From positions 917,264 through 981,263 of the forward strand of contig JAGKQI010000054.1 in NCBI GenBank assembly GCA_018806915.1: a DNA stretch of 64,000 nucleotides, written 5' to 3'. The notes beneath the pieces were generated by a model, which was not told where the DNA came from, did not search any database, and saw only the letters and a list, made by a program, of their open reading frames with translations. The stretch comes from Phytophthora colocasiae (lineage: Eukaryota; Oomycota; Peronosporomycetes; Peronosporales; Peronosporaceae). A program made the position numbers and the translations under genes. Shown piece by piece: positions 12,240 to 22,520 of the stretch. The stretch's first letter is position 1. Every line of letters begins with the position of its first letter.

Positions 12240-15062
12240 TCAGCAGGAGGAGGATTGAACTTGCCAGGAAGGCGGGATCCTGGTAGCGGGGTGGTCGACT
12301 GGGTTACTCCGGTACTGGTTGCGCCACGGATCTGCCTCGTCACATTCATCTAGAGCCTCGATCAGGTTCGCTGGCTCTGGAACATTCGCGTTGGGATCCG
12401 CTTGGTTGGCGCGCCGAGAAACCACGCCAGGATACCAACGAACAGCGTCCACCGCAGGAATGGGGAGATGAAGAAAGAATGGGTCCAATAGAATGTCGAG
12501 GTCAAACCACTGATTGCGCATCATGGCGGGGAAAGAGGCGAGAAATTGGCGCCAAGCGGACCCAGCGCGACTCCGTCTGGCCTTGCGAGCGACGTAATAT
12601 CGCTGCAGTTCGAGATCCGCGGCTTGCATGGCAGAAGTGATTTCGAGGTTGTGCGTAGCCTCCCAAAACGCCTGACGATGCCGTTCTTCCAAGACACGAT
12701 AAGTGGCGGCTACGTCTGCGAGTGGTGTTCCCTCCCTCTCATGTAGGTCGAGGTCGAACGTGAGGGGCCCCGGATTCGGGAAGTCGTTCCACGGTTCTTG
12801 GGCCATCAGATCAAGCACGTTCACTCCCGTGATCAACTCGTTGAGGTATTCGGTGCCGGGGGTCGGTGCAGGCCCGGCCTGTATCCGGGAAAAGAACAGC
12901 CAACCCGAGGGGATCAACAACCGCTTGGCCAAAGAGTTGGCAATCAGGCCCACGATCGAATATTGCCCGATCACCTGCGGATCCCACGGTTCAACGTCCA
13001 CAGCCGCGAAGGTACGCTGCCGATCATAACCCGGGATGAAAGAGGCGACCGGGAAAAGAGGAGGTCGGAGCCCGAGGGGCGGAGAACCCCCGGCAGGAGG
13101 GGACGGCGGTGACGGAGAACCTGGAGGTGATCCCGGAGACGGTGGGCTTGATCCATCTGGAGATGAGCTTGAGCCGCCCGGAGATCCCGATCCGCTAGCG
13201 CCGGAAGCTCTGCCTCTCGGAACCTGACCGGATTCCCTTCGAGCCGACGAAATAGATCGTTGGAGAGCCATGCGTAAGGTATCCTCATCCTCTGATTCCT
13301 CCGCTTCACTGGGGTGTTCCGACCCAGCCTCAGGACTTGTCCCATTGCTGCGGTCAGGGCTCCCTTCCTCGTCGGACGGCGTTGAGAACGGGTGGTTAGG
13401 ATCGTAGTCGGAATCATCCTCCTCTTCGTCCTCAGACTCACCACCAGGTGCGTCCTCTTCTACGCCCTGGAGACCGTCGCTAGGTGAGCCCTATCCTGGT
13501 TCATCAGCTGGTATCGAGGTCGGATCGGGGATCGACTCGTCGGTTCCCTTCCCTCCAGTCTGCCCGAAAGCTTGATCCGCCAACAGATCCAGCGGGCTCA
13601 CCGTTGGTCCTGCCGGGGTTGGAACCGCCGTTGGCGAGGCGGGCTGGGTTGATCCGGGGGCTTCGGTAGCAGCAGTTCTTGGATCACGGGGGGCTGAGGA
13701 GCTCCGAGCTGGACGTTTGCGTGAGTAAGGGGGGACGACCGGGGAAGCGGAGGCGCTTCAAGATCTTTTGGTGGCACGAGCCGCCCGTCGATCCGCGATC
13801 CACGAGGACAACCGAGCAGAGGAATCCTCGGCGTGATGCAGCTGTTGTTTGGCTTCGGCATAATCAGCGTCCATCTCCTGATGAGCCTGTCGAAGCTCTG
13901 CGTTCTGTCGCTGGAGTTGGTCGAGTTCCTGTGTCGCCGCATCCCAGGCGGAACAGGCCACGTCAAGGTCTGCGAGGGCCGATAAACGATCTTGGGTGGC
14001 GTCGTCCAGGTCGACCTGGATTCGATCACGATCCACCGTGACTCGATTGAGATCTTGTATCGCCTGATCCCGGTCGAGGCGGGCCTGGTCCAGGTCCGCG
14101 CCGGCCTGATCCCGCTCGACCATCGCGGCACGATGCTGGACGGAGAGCTGGTCCCGGTCGTGCTGAATTATGTCCAGATTTCCCAAGGCGTCCGCCAGAT
14201 CTTGCTCCAGACTGGAGATAGCGGCGGCGCCGGCAGCTGCGTCCGAGGGAGGAGCGCGAGAATCCGGTGCAGACACATCCTCCAGGGCGAGGTGTGCCCG
14301 GGCCAGCTCTGCCTGGTGGCCCTCCGCCTCGCGTTTCAGGTACGCAACCTCAGCTCGAGCGGTGAGCAATTCCGCTTGGGTCCGCGTCAACTCCAACCTC
14401 AACCGAGCTTCCTCTGCTAAAGGGCGAGTCTGATCAACGGACGTGGCCATGGCCGCTGGCAGACCTTGGGAGGAATCGTTCCTCTGCCAGCGATCAAGGC
14501 TACGCTGAGTGAGAGTCAAGTCATGGCGCGCGGCGGCGAGCTCCCGTTCGCGATCCTGAAGCTCATCCCGGAGTTCAATCTCTGTCTCCCCTGCTACGCG
14601 AAGTTCGGCCAACCGGAAGTCGAGATCTTCGAGCGCGGAGTCTAGCCGCGCCTGGATCCGGGCCATTCGCTGCTCAGACTCCCGCCGTTCGGCGTCGTGT
14701 TGAGCCCGCTGATCTTGCAAGGCGGCGACCGCGTCCCCACCGATAATATCTCCGGTTCCCGACCGCAGACGAACGATTTCGGCGTTCAGCCGCAAGATCT
14801 CCTCCGCCTGGTCGTCCCGGAAGCGCTCCATATCCTCCATGTCGGATCGCAACCGGCGAACGGTGTCATCCAGGTGGTCCTGATCGCGACGCAAGGACTC
14901 GCGCATCCGTTGGCTATGGGCCAGTCTCGCTTGCAAGGTGACCAGCTCAGGGTTTACCCCAGGGGTTGAGAAGCGTGAGGCGGTGGATCGAGCGGATCGG
15001 ATCGAGTGCTCGCTCGAAGGCGTTCTCGGCGTCAAAGGGGGCGAAGGAGGCGGATCGGACAT
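12240..15062 (-). pseudogene. Antisense coiled-coil ORF of B1 (940 codons, two nonsense codons)
   Basis: A single minus-strand frame runs from ATG 15060-15062 (MSDPPPSPP) to the stop at 12240, opposite to the element's gag-pol. It is broken only by TGA at 13758-13760 (codon 435) and TAG at 13491-13493 (codon 524). Residues 1-40 are Ser/Pro-rich. About 43-430 form a long coiled coil rich in Arg, Asp, Gln and Leu heptads. About 525-600 are strongly acidic, then Ser/Pro/Gly repeats lead to a folded-looking C-terminal part (from about residue 665) with no motif I recognise. The ATG is 104 bp inside the 3' LTR, so LTR antisense transcription could drive it. It ends 283 bp from the chromodomain stop. 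The upstream extension to 15236 lies partly in the LTR and was not used. Confidence 0.75.
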
Positions 15063-15153
15063 CGTGGAGGAGTGGTAGTGCTTGAACGACTTGTGTCCCA
15101 GGTGATGAATGTGGAAATAAGCCCGAAGTGAGCTGCGGCAGCCCAACTTGCGT

Positions 15154-15165
15154 GCTGGGGGCGGA
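15154..15165 (+). other. Polypurine tract of B1
   Basis: A G-rich run (GCTGGGGGCGGA) ends exactly at the 3' LTR start, as expected for the plus-strand DNA primer site. Confidence 0.7.
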
Positions 15166-16476
15166 TGTGGTGAAGTGAACGAGAATCTTTTCCGAAGAAG
15201 CGATATCAGCCACGAACCCGAATAGAGTCGGAACAAGCGACAGTGGGGACCTGTGATCCCCAGATCTGAGTCGAATCAGACGAAGGTACGATGGGTCCCG
15301 CCGGGGAACAGGCAACAGAGACACCGGCGGAAGAGCAAGTGGAGCGGTGTTCATTGGTGATCCGAGGTCTCACCAATGGAGGAAGAATGGGGGGATCAAG
15401 GGTGTTCTCGCGCGATCAGCGATGACGGGGTCCCAAGTGAAAACGATCGGCTCACCCCGGCGCATCGAAGCCTTCTAACAGCATGATCCTGCTTCCCCGG
15501 GGGACGACGAAGCGGGATCACGCAGTGATCCTCTCCTGTTTAAGTACGAGATCAGCCCGGATCAAGCTCAGCCCCAGGCGCGACGCAGACTCTTCTGGTG
15601 GCCTGATCCGGATTCCCCGAACGACTACCGAGCGGGATCAGGCAGCGATCAAGTCCCGATCAAGTGCGAGATCAAGTCCCGATTAAGTGCGAGATCAAGC
15701 TTCGGTTAAGTACGAGATCAAGCTTCGGTTAAGTACGGAATCGGCTCACGATCTGGGTTAGGGGAGCCAAGCTAGGAATCAGCTATGTAGCCAGTGTCAT
15801 GTGATCGTAGGATAGTAAATCTGGATGGGATTAGTAGGCATAGGAATAACCATAAACAGAATCGAATTTGCCCTGAACCACTCAAGTGTCTTCGCTACGC
15901 CTGGAACCGGGAACTACATTGGCCCTACAAGCGTCAAGAAGGTAAGGATACGTGACCTAGTATAGCGGTTAAGTCTGGATAATATATTGGCCAGCTTTGC
16001 CCTATCTAGTGAACTATCCTTGAGTGCATACATCGGATCGGAAGGAATTGGTTGTTTAGCCTAAAGATCCCGTCGAATCTCACCCCCTCAAGACCCCCGC
16101 TATCGGAAGCGTAAAACAACGGAAAGGAAGGGACAGATCCCGAATATTGGACTACTGGAAGGCCTGGATCAAGGACCAGGCGACCGGATCAAGGCTCGAG
16201 AACTCGCCTGTGACCCGGATCAACCCCTCTGAGATAGAGTTAAGTATTCCCACGCTATCTCCCACCCCTGCGTCACTCAAGACATTCTTCTCGTCCCAAG
16301 ACATCTTCAGAAGTCACCTGGAAGAGCGCAACCCGCCTACCGACGGTACACAAGGTGAAACTACACACAGCTAGATCACGGATCATCGGGGGACCCCCTC
16401 CGTTAGTCGGTGTCTGGGCGCAAGTGGTGATCGCGACCTGCCTCAACAAGATTTTGGCCAGACCCGCTCCACCACA
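15166..16476 (+). repeat. 3' LTR of B1
   Basis: 1311 bp, beginning TGTGGTGAAG and ending CTCCACCACA. It matches the split LTR of B2 (43701-44758 plus 59550-59835) along its length. The B2 copy is followed by a PBS, which fixes the right end. It contains 23-bp tandem repeats at 15647-15738. Confidence 0.9.
15647..15738 (+). repeat. 23-bp tandem repeat in the B1 LTR (4 units)
   Basis: Four head-to-tail units of the form GATCAAG-N8-AAGTNCG. B2 has five at 44179-44293. In an LTR such units are likely U3 enhancer-type elements; that role is inference. Confidence 0.8.
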
Positions 16477-16898
16477 ACAACAGCAATTCCTAGGTTGGAG
16501 ACTGCAATTGTTTAATGTATTAAAAACAAGTCCACATTTTGAAGTTTATGCTAACCAATCAAAATATAGATCTCAACGAGCCCGAGTTTTTGTGTCACAA
16601 TTTTTTGAATGGAAAGCTGAACTGGTTTCCCCGAGTTTTTGTGTCGTTGTCTGTACTGCTCTGGCCAAGCAGACGTGGGCATCAACCCCAGGTGACCGAG
16701 AGGATATCTCGGGCACTATAAAACTGAATTAAGACTTTATCTGTACAAGTGCTACCAAACTATCTTCTAGCTCACAAGTGAGCTAGAAGATTGCGACATA
16801 GTAGAACTTAGTGACGGTGCAAGAAAGAAACACCGTGAGAAGGGTGTTAAGAAGTGACACAGCTCCGGTGAGGCAAAAGTTGTATAGAAATCTCCGCA
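16477..16898. other. Flank between B1 and element G; hairpin at 16762-16791
   Basis: No convincing gene. It has a TATA-like ACTATAAAAC near 16715 and a perfect inverted repeat at 16762-16791 (14-bp arms, 2-base loop). This may be the degraded 5' LTR and leader of G, but no matching 3' LTR or PBS was found. Confidence 0.4.
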
Positions 16899-18122
16899 AT
16901 GCCGAGAATAAAAGGATCGACCGCCTTGAGACAAGGCTGGACAAAATCCCATTATGATCTTAGAATTTTTAGCACTAACACCAACGCAACAATAAACAAC
17001 ATGAGTCGCGAACTTCGAGCCCAAATCGCTGCTTTGAACGACACAGTGGTTAATTTGGTACAAGGAATGACAAACTTGACCTAAGGTCTTACTCAAGTGC
17101 AGCAAATATCCCAAGAAGGGCAGCGTTTGGCTCGTGCCACGCAACAAAACCTTCATGATGCCCAGGCACGATGACAACCCGTCCTACCCGCAGCTACAGC
17201 TCAAGTGGGAGCTATCCCGGCTATGAATGACCATCAAGTCGCTGCAGGTGACCCGGCTGGCGGCATCTTCGAGGGACAAAGATGATTAAAATTGCGGAAA
17301 ATGGATGTGAAACCACTGATTTTTCTCGGGGAATCGATGGAGTGAAACTAAACAGCTTCATCTTTCAATTCGACTCGTATTTCCGGCAGAAAGGATACTA
17401 TTTACTACAACATGGTGACTTGTTGACATTCGAGTTAAAATGTGTGTGCAAAAGAATGCCCTGGTCTGGTATTAGAGATACATGACCGATGCTTCATCGA
17501 GTAAGCTATGGAGTGCGATGAAGGAATTGAATATGGCAATGGAATTCATGGAGCCCAACGTTATGGAGAAAAGCCGGAATCGTTTGCTAACTATCAAACA
17601 GAATGGTGGATATACCGGATATGTAGGCAAATTTCGAGAGCTAAACCGAATCGTGCAGGTAGATTCACTCACGGCAATGAATGTGTTTCTCAACGGATTA
17701 TCGGACGTGAACATGAAACGAGAATACTGAGGAAGAAGCCGGTAGATTTGAACTGGGCAATTCAAGAAAGGTTTCTTAAGTGGGAACTCAAGGAAAAGAC
17801 AGCAGGAAACAAACCGACGGAAAACAAGTTAAAAGGAAAGAATGGAGGAAACAATTCGATGCCGAATCGACAATCAAATCCAACCGCACCTGCAGCTCGT
17901 AAATCCGGGTTTGGAGGCCGAGGTGGATTTAATTCGGCCAAGACGGAGAAGAATTGCAGTCATTGCGGCCGTGGACCACATCGAGTTGAAGAGTGCTAAT
18001 TCAAACACCCGGAAAAGCGCCCCACAACCAGCAACCTGAACAAGAAAATATTCGGAATGCTGGAACGACTGGTAGCGACGGAGAATCAGCCAAAAAGTGA
18101 CGAAGAGCAGTTAAACGAGTAA
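16899..18122 (+). pseudogene. gag and zinc knuckle of G
   Basis: A helical N-terminus (SRELRAQIAALNDTVVNLVQ) with a TAA after NLT, then Gln/Ala-rich sequence. A capsid-like part follows (KLWSAMKELN to LNGLSDVNMK, 17482-17730), then a basic Asn/Gly-rich linker and a CCHC knuckle, CSHCGRGPHRVEEC, at 17952-17993. The next codon is a stop. At least three frame changes are needed to join the parts. Confidence 0.7.
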
Positions 18123-18374
18123 GACCGCTCGATGTTGAGGGATTAAGTGGGCATACTCGTAAGCTCAGCCGTCTAACGATTCAAGAAAGGTCCGACAATT
18201 TCGGGGATCGGCAAAATTCGATTGAAGTCTGTGATGACATTTACAATGTATACGAAAACAATACAAAGGAATTGACGATGTTCATGGCAGTGCAGAATCA
18301 AGTGGAGAAAGTGGAGAAAGTGGGCATTTTCGACACATATTACCTCTCGAAAGACTCTAACATTTTCTAGGGGC

Positions 18375-18776
18375 TTGGAACATGATTATTACTGCTTATT
18401 GCATACTAACAGTACCGTGCAATGCACCCGAGATGATTTGTTCGTGACAAACTCGAATTTTATCGATAGTGGTCCTACGATTAATGCTGTGAGTCCTGCT
18501 TTCTGTCAGCGAGCAGGATTGGAGAATAAAATTGAAGACCATGGAGTAGATATTCCGATTACTTTAGCAAACAAACAAGCGATGAAGATTACGAAGAGGA
18601 CTTTGCGGATAAACTTGTACATCGATATATTTTTGACGTACGTGGATGACTGCTTGGTACTTCCAGTGCCTGAAGAACAGGATTTACTTCTTGGTATGCC
18701 GTGGCTCAAAGCGGTTAACCCAGACATTGATTGGATTAACGAGACTGTCAGAAGCCTCGTCCTGGACTTGAGATAA
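18375..18776 (+). pseudogene. Aspartic protease of G
   Basis: The active-site-like FIDSGPTINAVSP has the Asp-Ser-Gly triad. A flap region follows, then LLLGMPWLKAVNPDIDW, the Gypsy protease C-terminal block. An upstream stop and frame loss separate it from gag, and a stop at 18776 separates it from RT. Confidence 0.75.
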
Positions 18777-19194
18777 ACAGCAGTCCGAAGAAGCGGCAGG
18801 GAAGTAAGAAGAAAAACGTAAAACCGGAGACAACGACGATTCCGTCTCAGCCGGCGACTCGAGTCGGAGGGAAACGTGTTGCAGAGGGTTAAAATGCAAC
18901 CCGGGGACGAAGTAGATATTTCCAACATGGATATTTCTCGATTACGAGTGGAGAAACAAAATACATAACACGCAAACAGTTCAAAAGACTTATGCGAAAG
19001 CCCCAAGACATTGAGTGCGTGTTCGTTTGTCAGACCAGTTACCGAGAAAGAACAAACGGAAACGGCAAAAGCATTGACCACTTTGGAGGACTTTAAAGCG
19101 ACATCCTATCTACTCCGTTTTAGAGCGACATAAAGAAGTTTTCAGACCGGTACTTCCAAAACGGCTACCTCCTCGGAGTCATGGAGTACATAAG

Positions 19195-20040
19195 ATGGAA
19201 GTTGATACGAAAGAAACCATTTTCAGGCAACAATGGCGACAATCACCAGCCCAGGAACAGGAAATTCGAGCTTGGGTCGATGAAATGTTGAAAGCTGGAT
19301 TGATTAGGCCGTCTTCTTTTCCACGTGGAGCTCCAACATTTTGCGTAAAACCTGTTGGTTGGCGAATTGTACATGATTATAGAGCGATGAATAACCACAC
19401 AGTTCGACGGACTTTGCGAAAGGATTGTATCTTCGAGCGCATGCAGGAGCTTACTGGTATAGCTGCATGGATATACCGAGTGGATACTATCAGTTTCGGG
19501 TGGAAGATTCGATATAAAGTACACTGCATTTCAAACCTCGGATGGATCATTTGAATATGTAGTGATACCGATAGGGTTGTCGATGCGCCAGCGACTTTCA
19601 ATACAGGAATACGCAAATTGCTTAGTGATCTGGCTGATTTCTGTCTTTCGTACTTTGATGACATCTATGTGTTCACAAGAGCGAAGGATCTCGATTCTCA
19701 CCTCGAAGCGTTGGATAAGGTGCTGGAACGGCTGGAGAAAATGACTTTTTCGTGAAGTTTAGCAAATGTGTGTTCTGTTCTCCGGAGATACGGTGTCTTG
19801 GTGATTATATCGGTAGGGATGGAGTAAGAATCGACCCGAAGAAAGTAGAAGTCCTACAGACGTGACCCCTACCAAAGACAATGAGTGAACTGCAATCTTT
19901 CTTGGGGGCAGCCACATACGTGCAGCGCTTTTGCGATGGATTTGCTAAGGATGCGGGTCCACTGTTTGAGATGTTGAAAGCGAAGGATACTTCAAAGTCT
20001 AAGAAGAAGCTGGATTGGAGCCAGGAGTAGAAGAAAGAGG
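19195..20040 (+). pseudogene. Reverse transcriptase of G
   Basis: RT motifs in shifting frames: WVDEMLKAGLIRPS, then the WRIVHDYRAMN block, then ATFNTGIRKLL, then the catalytic YFDD near 19652-19663. The KCVF and GDYIGRDG blocks follow near 19765-19825. Frameshifts at about 19430, 19560 and 19740 and several stops make it non-functional. Confidence 0.75.
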
Positions 20041-20350
20041 GGATGAAAACGTGGAGCGACCTGTAGCATTTAAAGGCCGCAAATATAAAGGAGCAGAGAA
20101 GAATTATTCGATCCGGGAGAAATAATTTCTTGCTATTTTGTTCAGCCTTCGAGTATGGCGAGTTTACCTGCTAGATATATAGTTTGACGTCGATACTGAC
20201 CATAAATCACTTGAAAATGTATTCGCGCAGAAAAGTATTTCGCGGCGAATAGCACGGTGGTAGGACGAGCTCAGTGAATATCCGGTGACGTTTAAGTATA
20301 TACCTGGAGGCCATAACACCGTGGCTGATGGTATCTCGAGACGAGCTGAC
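20041..20350 (+). pseudogene. RNase H of G
   Basis: Shows KNYSIREK, then the FDVDTDHKSLENV block with the late catalytic Asp, and ends with YIPGGHNTVADGISRR, the typical RNase H end before Gypsy integrase. There are stops at about 20122 and 20182. Confidence 0.7.
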
Positions 20351-21215
20351 TTTCGTGATAAAAAAACACTAGAACAAGTTGTAGCGGCAAGCATCATTAG
20401 GAAAAACGTGGAAATCGGTCTCTTAACTGTCGTCAAAGAAGCAATGTCGAGATACGACGAAGACCCGCAGACACAGGCCATCCGACAAGCTCTGGTAGGT
20501 GAAGCAACAGAAGATGCACCTCGAATTAGACATTTTCATCGATGTACACTTGAAGAAAACAAACTGATGTACACAAGACCTAACGATGTAGCACCTCGAC
20601 TTGCTATTCCGGTTGTAGAGGATTTGATAAATGGAATTTTGTTTGAGTTTCACGATGTGGAATGTTACGGGCATCCTGGTATTGAACGAACACTCGGACT
20701 GGTAGAACAACATTACTATTGGCGACACATGCCGAGGAGCGTTAGAGCCTACGCGAAATCGTGTGAGACCTGCCAAAGAACAAAAGCAAGGAACGCAAAG
20801 CCACCAGGGCTACTCCAAAGCCAACCGATCCCTCATGGACGATGGATGCATGTAGCAATGGACTTTATCGTTGCACTACCTACGACACACTCGAAGGATG
20901 ACTCAATACTCGTTGTCGTGGACCAGCTGACAAAAGCGAGTACATTTTGTCGCGTGCAATAGTAAGGTGAAGGCAAAGAAGTCGCGGAGATCCACCGAGA
21001 CCACATATTCGTTTTGCGGTGTTCCTGCGGAAATCCTTTCGGACCGAGATCCCAAATTCACGGCATCTGTATGGAGAACGTTGTGCCAAATGTTGGAAAC
21101 CAGACAAAAGCTGACAAGCGCTTTTCGTCATCAGGCAAATGGAGCCACAGAGAGGCCGAACCAGACAATTGAGAATTATTTACGAGCTTTCTCGAATGGA
21201 GCATCTACGGACTAG
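20351..21215 (+). pseudogene. Integrase core of G
   Basis: The zinc-binding H2C2 domain is seen as HPGIERTLGLVEQHYYW and CETCQRTK. The DDE core shows the Asp of HVAMDFIVALP, the Asp in SDRDPKFTASVW, and the Glu of QANGATERPNQTIENYLR. A frame break at 20960-20967 splits it. Confidence 0.75.
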
Positions 21216-21369
21216 GATTCCTATCTATCTCTGGCTGAATTCGGATACACCTCGAGACCCGAGTAGTCTATTAGCATGGTACCATTCGAAGCTGACTTAG
21301 GCTATTTACCTTCAACACCAGCAACCCTTTTTTAGCCTACCTCACGCGAAGGGGGCTGAGAGCCAACAC

Positions 21370-21912
21370 CAAGCTACGTGGAAGACGTTCCTTGAGCTTC
21401 AGGCTGATCGCTTCGCTACCGTCCGACGGAAGTTACAGAAGGCGTCCGATCGAAAGAGCACGTACTACAACAAGAACAGAGCGGAGCAAACATTCGAAGT
21501 CGAAGAGGAAGTGTTGCTGTCGACTGAAAATCTAGCGAACAACCATGCTGGCACCACAAAAGCAAAGCTGGGAGCTCGATTGATTGGGCCATATTGCATT
21601 GAGAAGCGACTTGGTCATGACTACTACGAACTACGACTACCGAAAGGCGTGACGTTCCACCCTGTATTCCATACCAGCTATCTCAAGCCGTACATCAGCG
21701 GCGAAAAAAGGGAGAAGAAAACATTTAAGGTACTTCTTCCTGACAACACTGAGGGTGAGCTCGTGGAAGACATTGAGGAATACAAATGTGTCAAGGGCAA
21801 GGACATGTACAAGGTGAAATGGCTCGGACAGGCTAAACGTACTTGGGAACCTCTGGCAACTTTGTCTGATATTTGGTGTCGTGTCTTCCAAATCTTCTCT
21901 TCAGCAGTGTAG
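21370..21912 (+). pseudogene. Integrase C-terminus and chromodomain of G
   Basis: Contains the GARLIGPYCIEKRLG block (integrase C-terminal SH3-like part) and VFHTSYLKPYI. A chromodomain-like segment follows (VEDIEEYKCVKGKDMYKVKWLG, then TWEPLATL). The open frame runs to 21912, but after about 21880 it enters sequence that belongs to element H. Confidence 0.75.
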
Positions 21913-22320
21913 ATAAGTGCTCAAAGTTCGGTCTTCGGTAGGAATTTTTGTGCTAATGCCGCAAAACCATCTCTCTGCGTCTTCCTTCAGGTGCGCGGAC
22001 AGTCTATAGTACATCTCAATTGGCGTCCAGGTTTCGCCGTCGAGTACACGTTGACGGTCTGCTGCTTGCTCAGCTCCTCTCAACCACCATTCAATCTTGC
22101 GTTCGCCTCGGCCAGTGAAATCTTCAATGTCCAACTTCATCCGGTACATGCGTCTCACTGTGATGATCGAATCTGTTCGTGCCTCTACTCTCCGTTCTAG
22201 CTCATTTGATCCAGCTCCACAGTTCAAATTAGCTTCAGTTCCACAGTTCACATTAGCTTCAGTTCCACAGTTCACATTAGCTTCAGTTCCTCAGTTTATC
22301 TCTTCATCTACTCGGCTCAT
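21901..22320 (-). pseudogene. gag start of element H (fragment)
   Basis: Minus frame from ATG 22318-22320 (MSRVDEEIN). A TGA directly follows (22291-22293 region), where the repeat would predict a Cys codon. Next come eight-residue repeats of the type NCGTEANV, then a gag-like stretch with FTGRGERKIEWWLRGAEQ and MYYRLSAHLKEDAERWF. It ends abruptly at 21901 where G begins, so only the gag N-terminus is left. Confidence 0.6.
22221..22292 (-). repeat. 24-bp tandem repeat in H gag (3 units)
   Basis: Three units of 24 bp differing by one or two bases, in frame with gag and encoding NCGTEANV-type repeats. Confidence 0.85.
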
Positions 22321-22370
22321 CTCAATCGTGAATTAGTACAACTCAATTCAATCCCACAACGTCTCACTCA

Positions 22371-22520
22371 CATAGACAAACTTCCCGGGAAAAAGGACTG
22401 GTTACCTCTTATACCGTTCAGTCGCCTTCACACACTCTCGTTTCACCCTCATAGACACACTTCCCGGGAAAAAGGACTGGTTACCTCTTATACCGTTCCG
22501 TTGCCTTTCACACACTCACT
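22371..22520 (-). repeat. 79-bp tandem repeat, probable LTR or leader of H
   Basis: Two units start at 22371 and 22450, sharing CTTCCCGGGAAAAAGGACTG and the sequence after it. They sit just upstream of H gag on its strand, so they may be U3/R repeats of its 5' LTR. LTR ends could not be fixed. Confidence 0.7.

Larger units (their letters stand above)
11370..16476 (+). mobile_element. Gypsy LTR retrotransposon B1 (family B), 3' part
   Basis: Plus-strand element whose 5' part lies left of A1, outside the window. Seen here are the integrase C-terminus with chromodomain (11371-11956), a 2.8-kb antisense ORF (12240-15062), a PPT, and the 3' LTR (15166-16476). Copy B2 starts at 43701 and supplies gag, protease and RT start. 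The split integrase frame shows that A1 inserted after B1. Confidence 0.85.
16899..21912 (+). mobile_element. Decayed Gypsy element G
   Basis: Plus-strand Gypsy order gag, zinc knuckle, protease, RT, RNase H, integrase and chromodomain, spread over many frames with stops. LTRs were not identified. The 3' side is replaced near 21900 by the minus-strand gag fragment of element H. It is A/T-richer than families A, B and C and is the oldest-looking element in the window. Confidence 0.8.

Noticed and set aside
12240..15062. Envelope gene of an errantivirus-type element
   Set aside because: It sits in the env position but runs antisense, with no signal peptide or membrane segment and a coiled-coil-dominated sequence.
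16741..16757. PBS of a minus-strand element (ACAAGTGCTACCA, as in C)
   Set aside because: The adjacent sequence is not an LTR I can match, and element G runs plus. Probably chance or an old remnant.
22221..22520. CRISPR-like array
   Set aside because: Units are head-to-tail without unique spacers, in a eukaryotic element.
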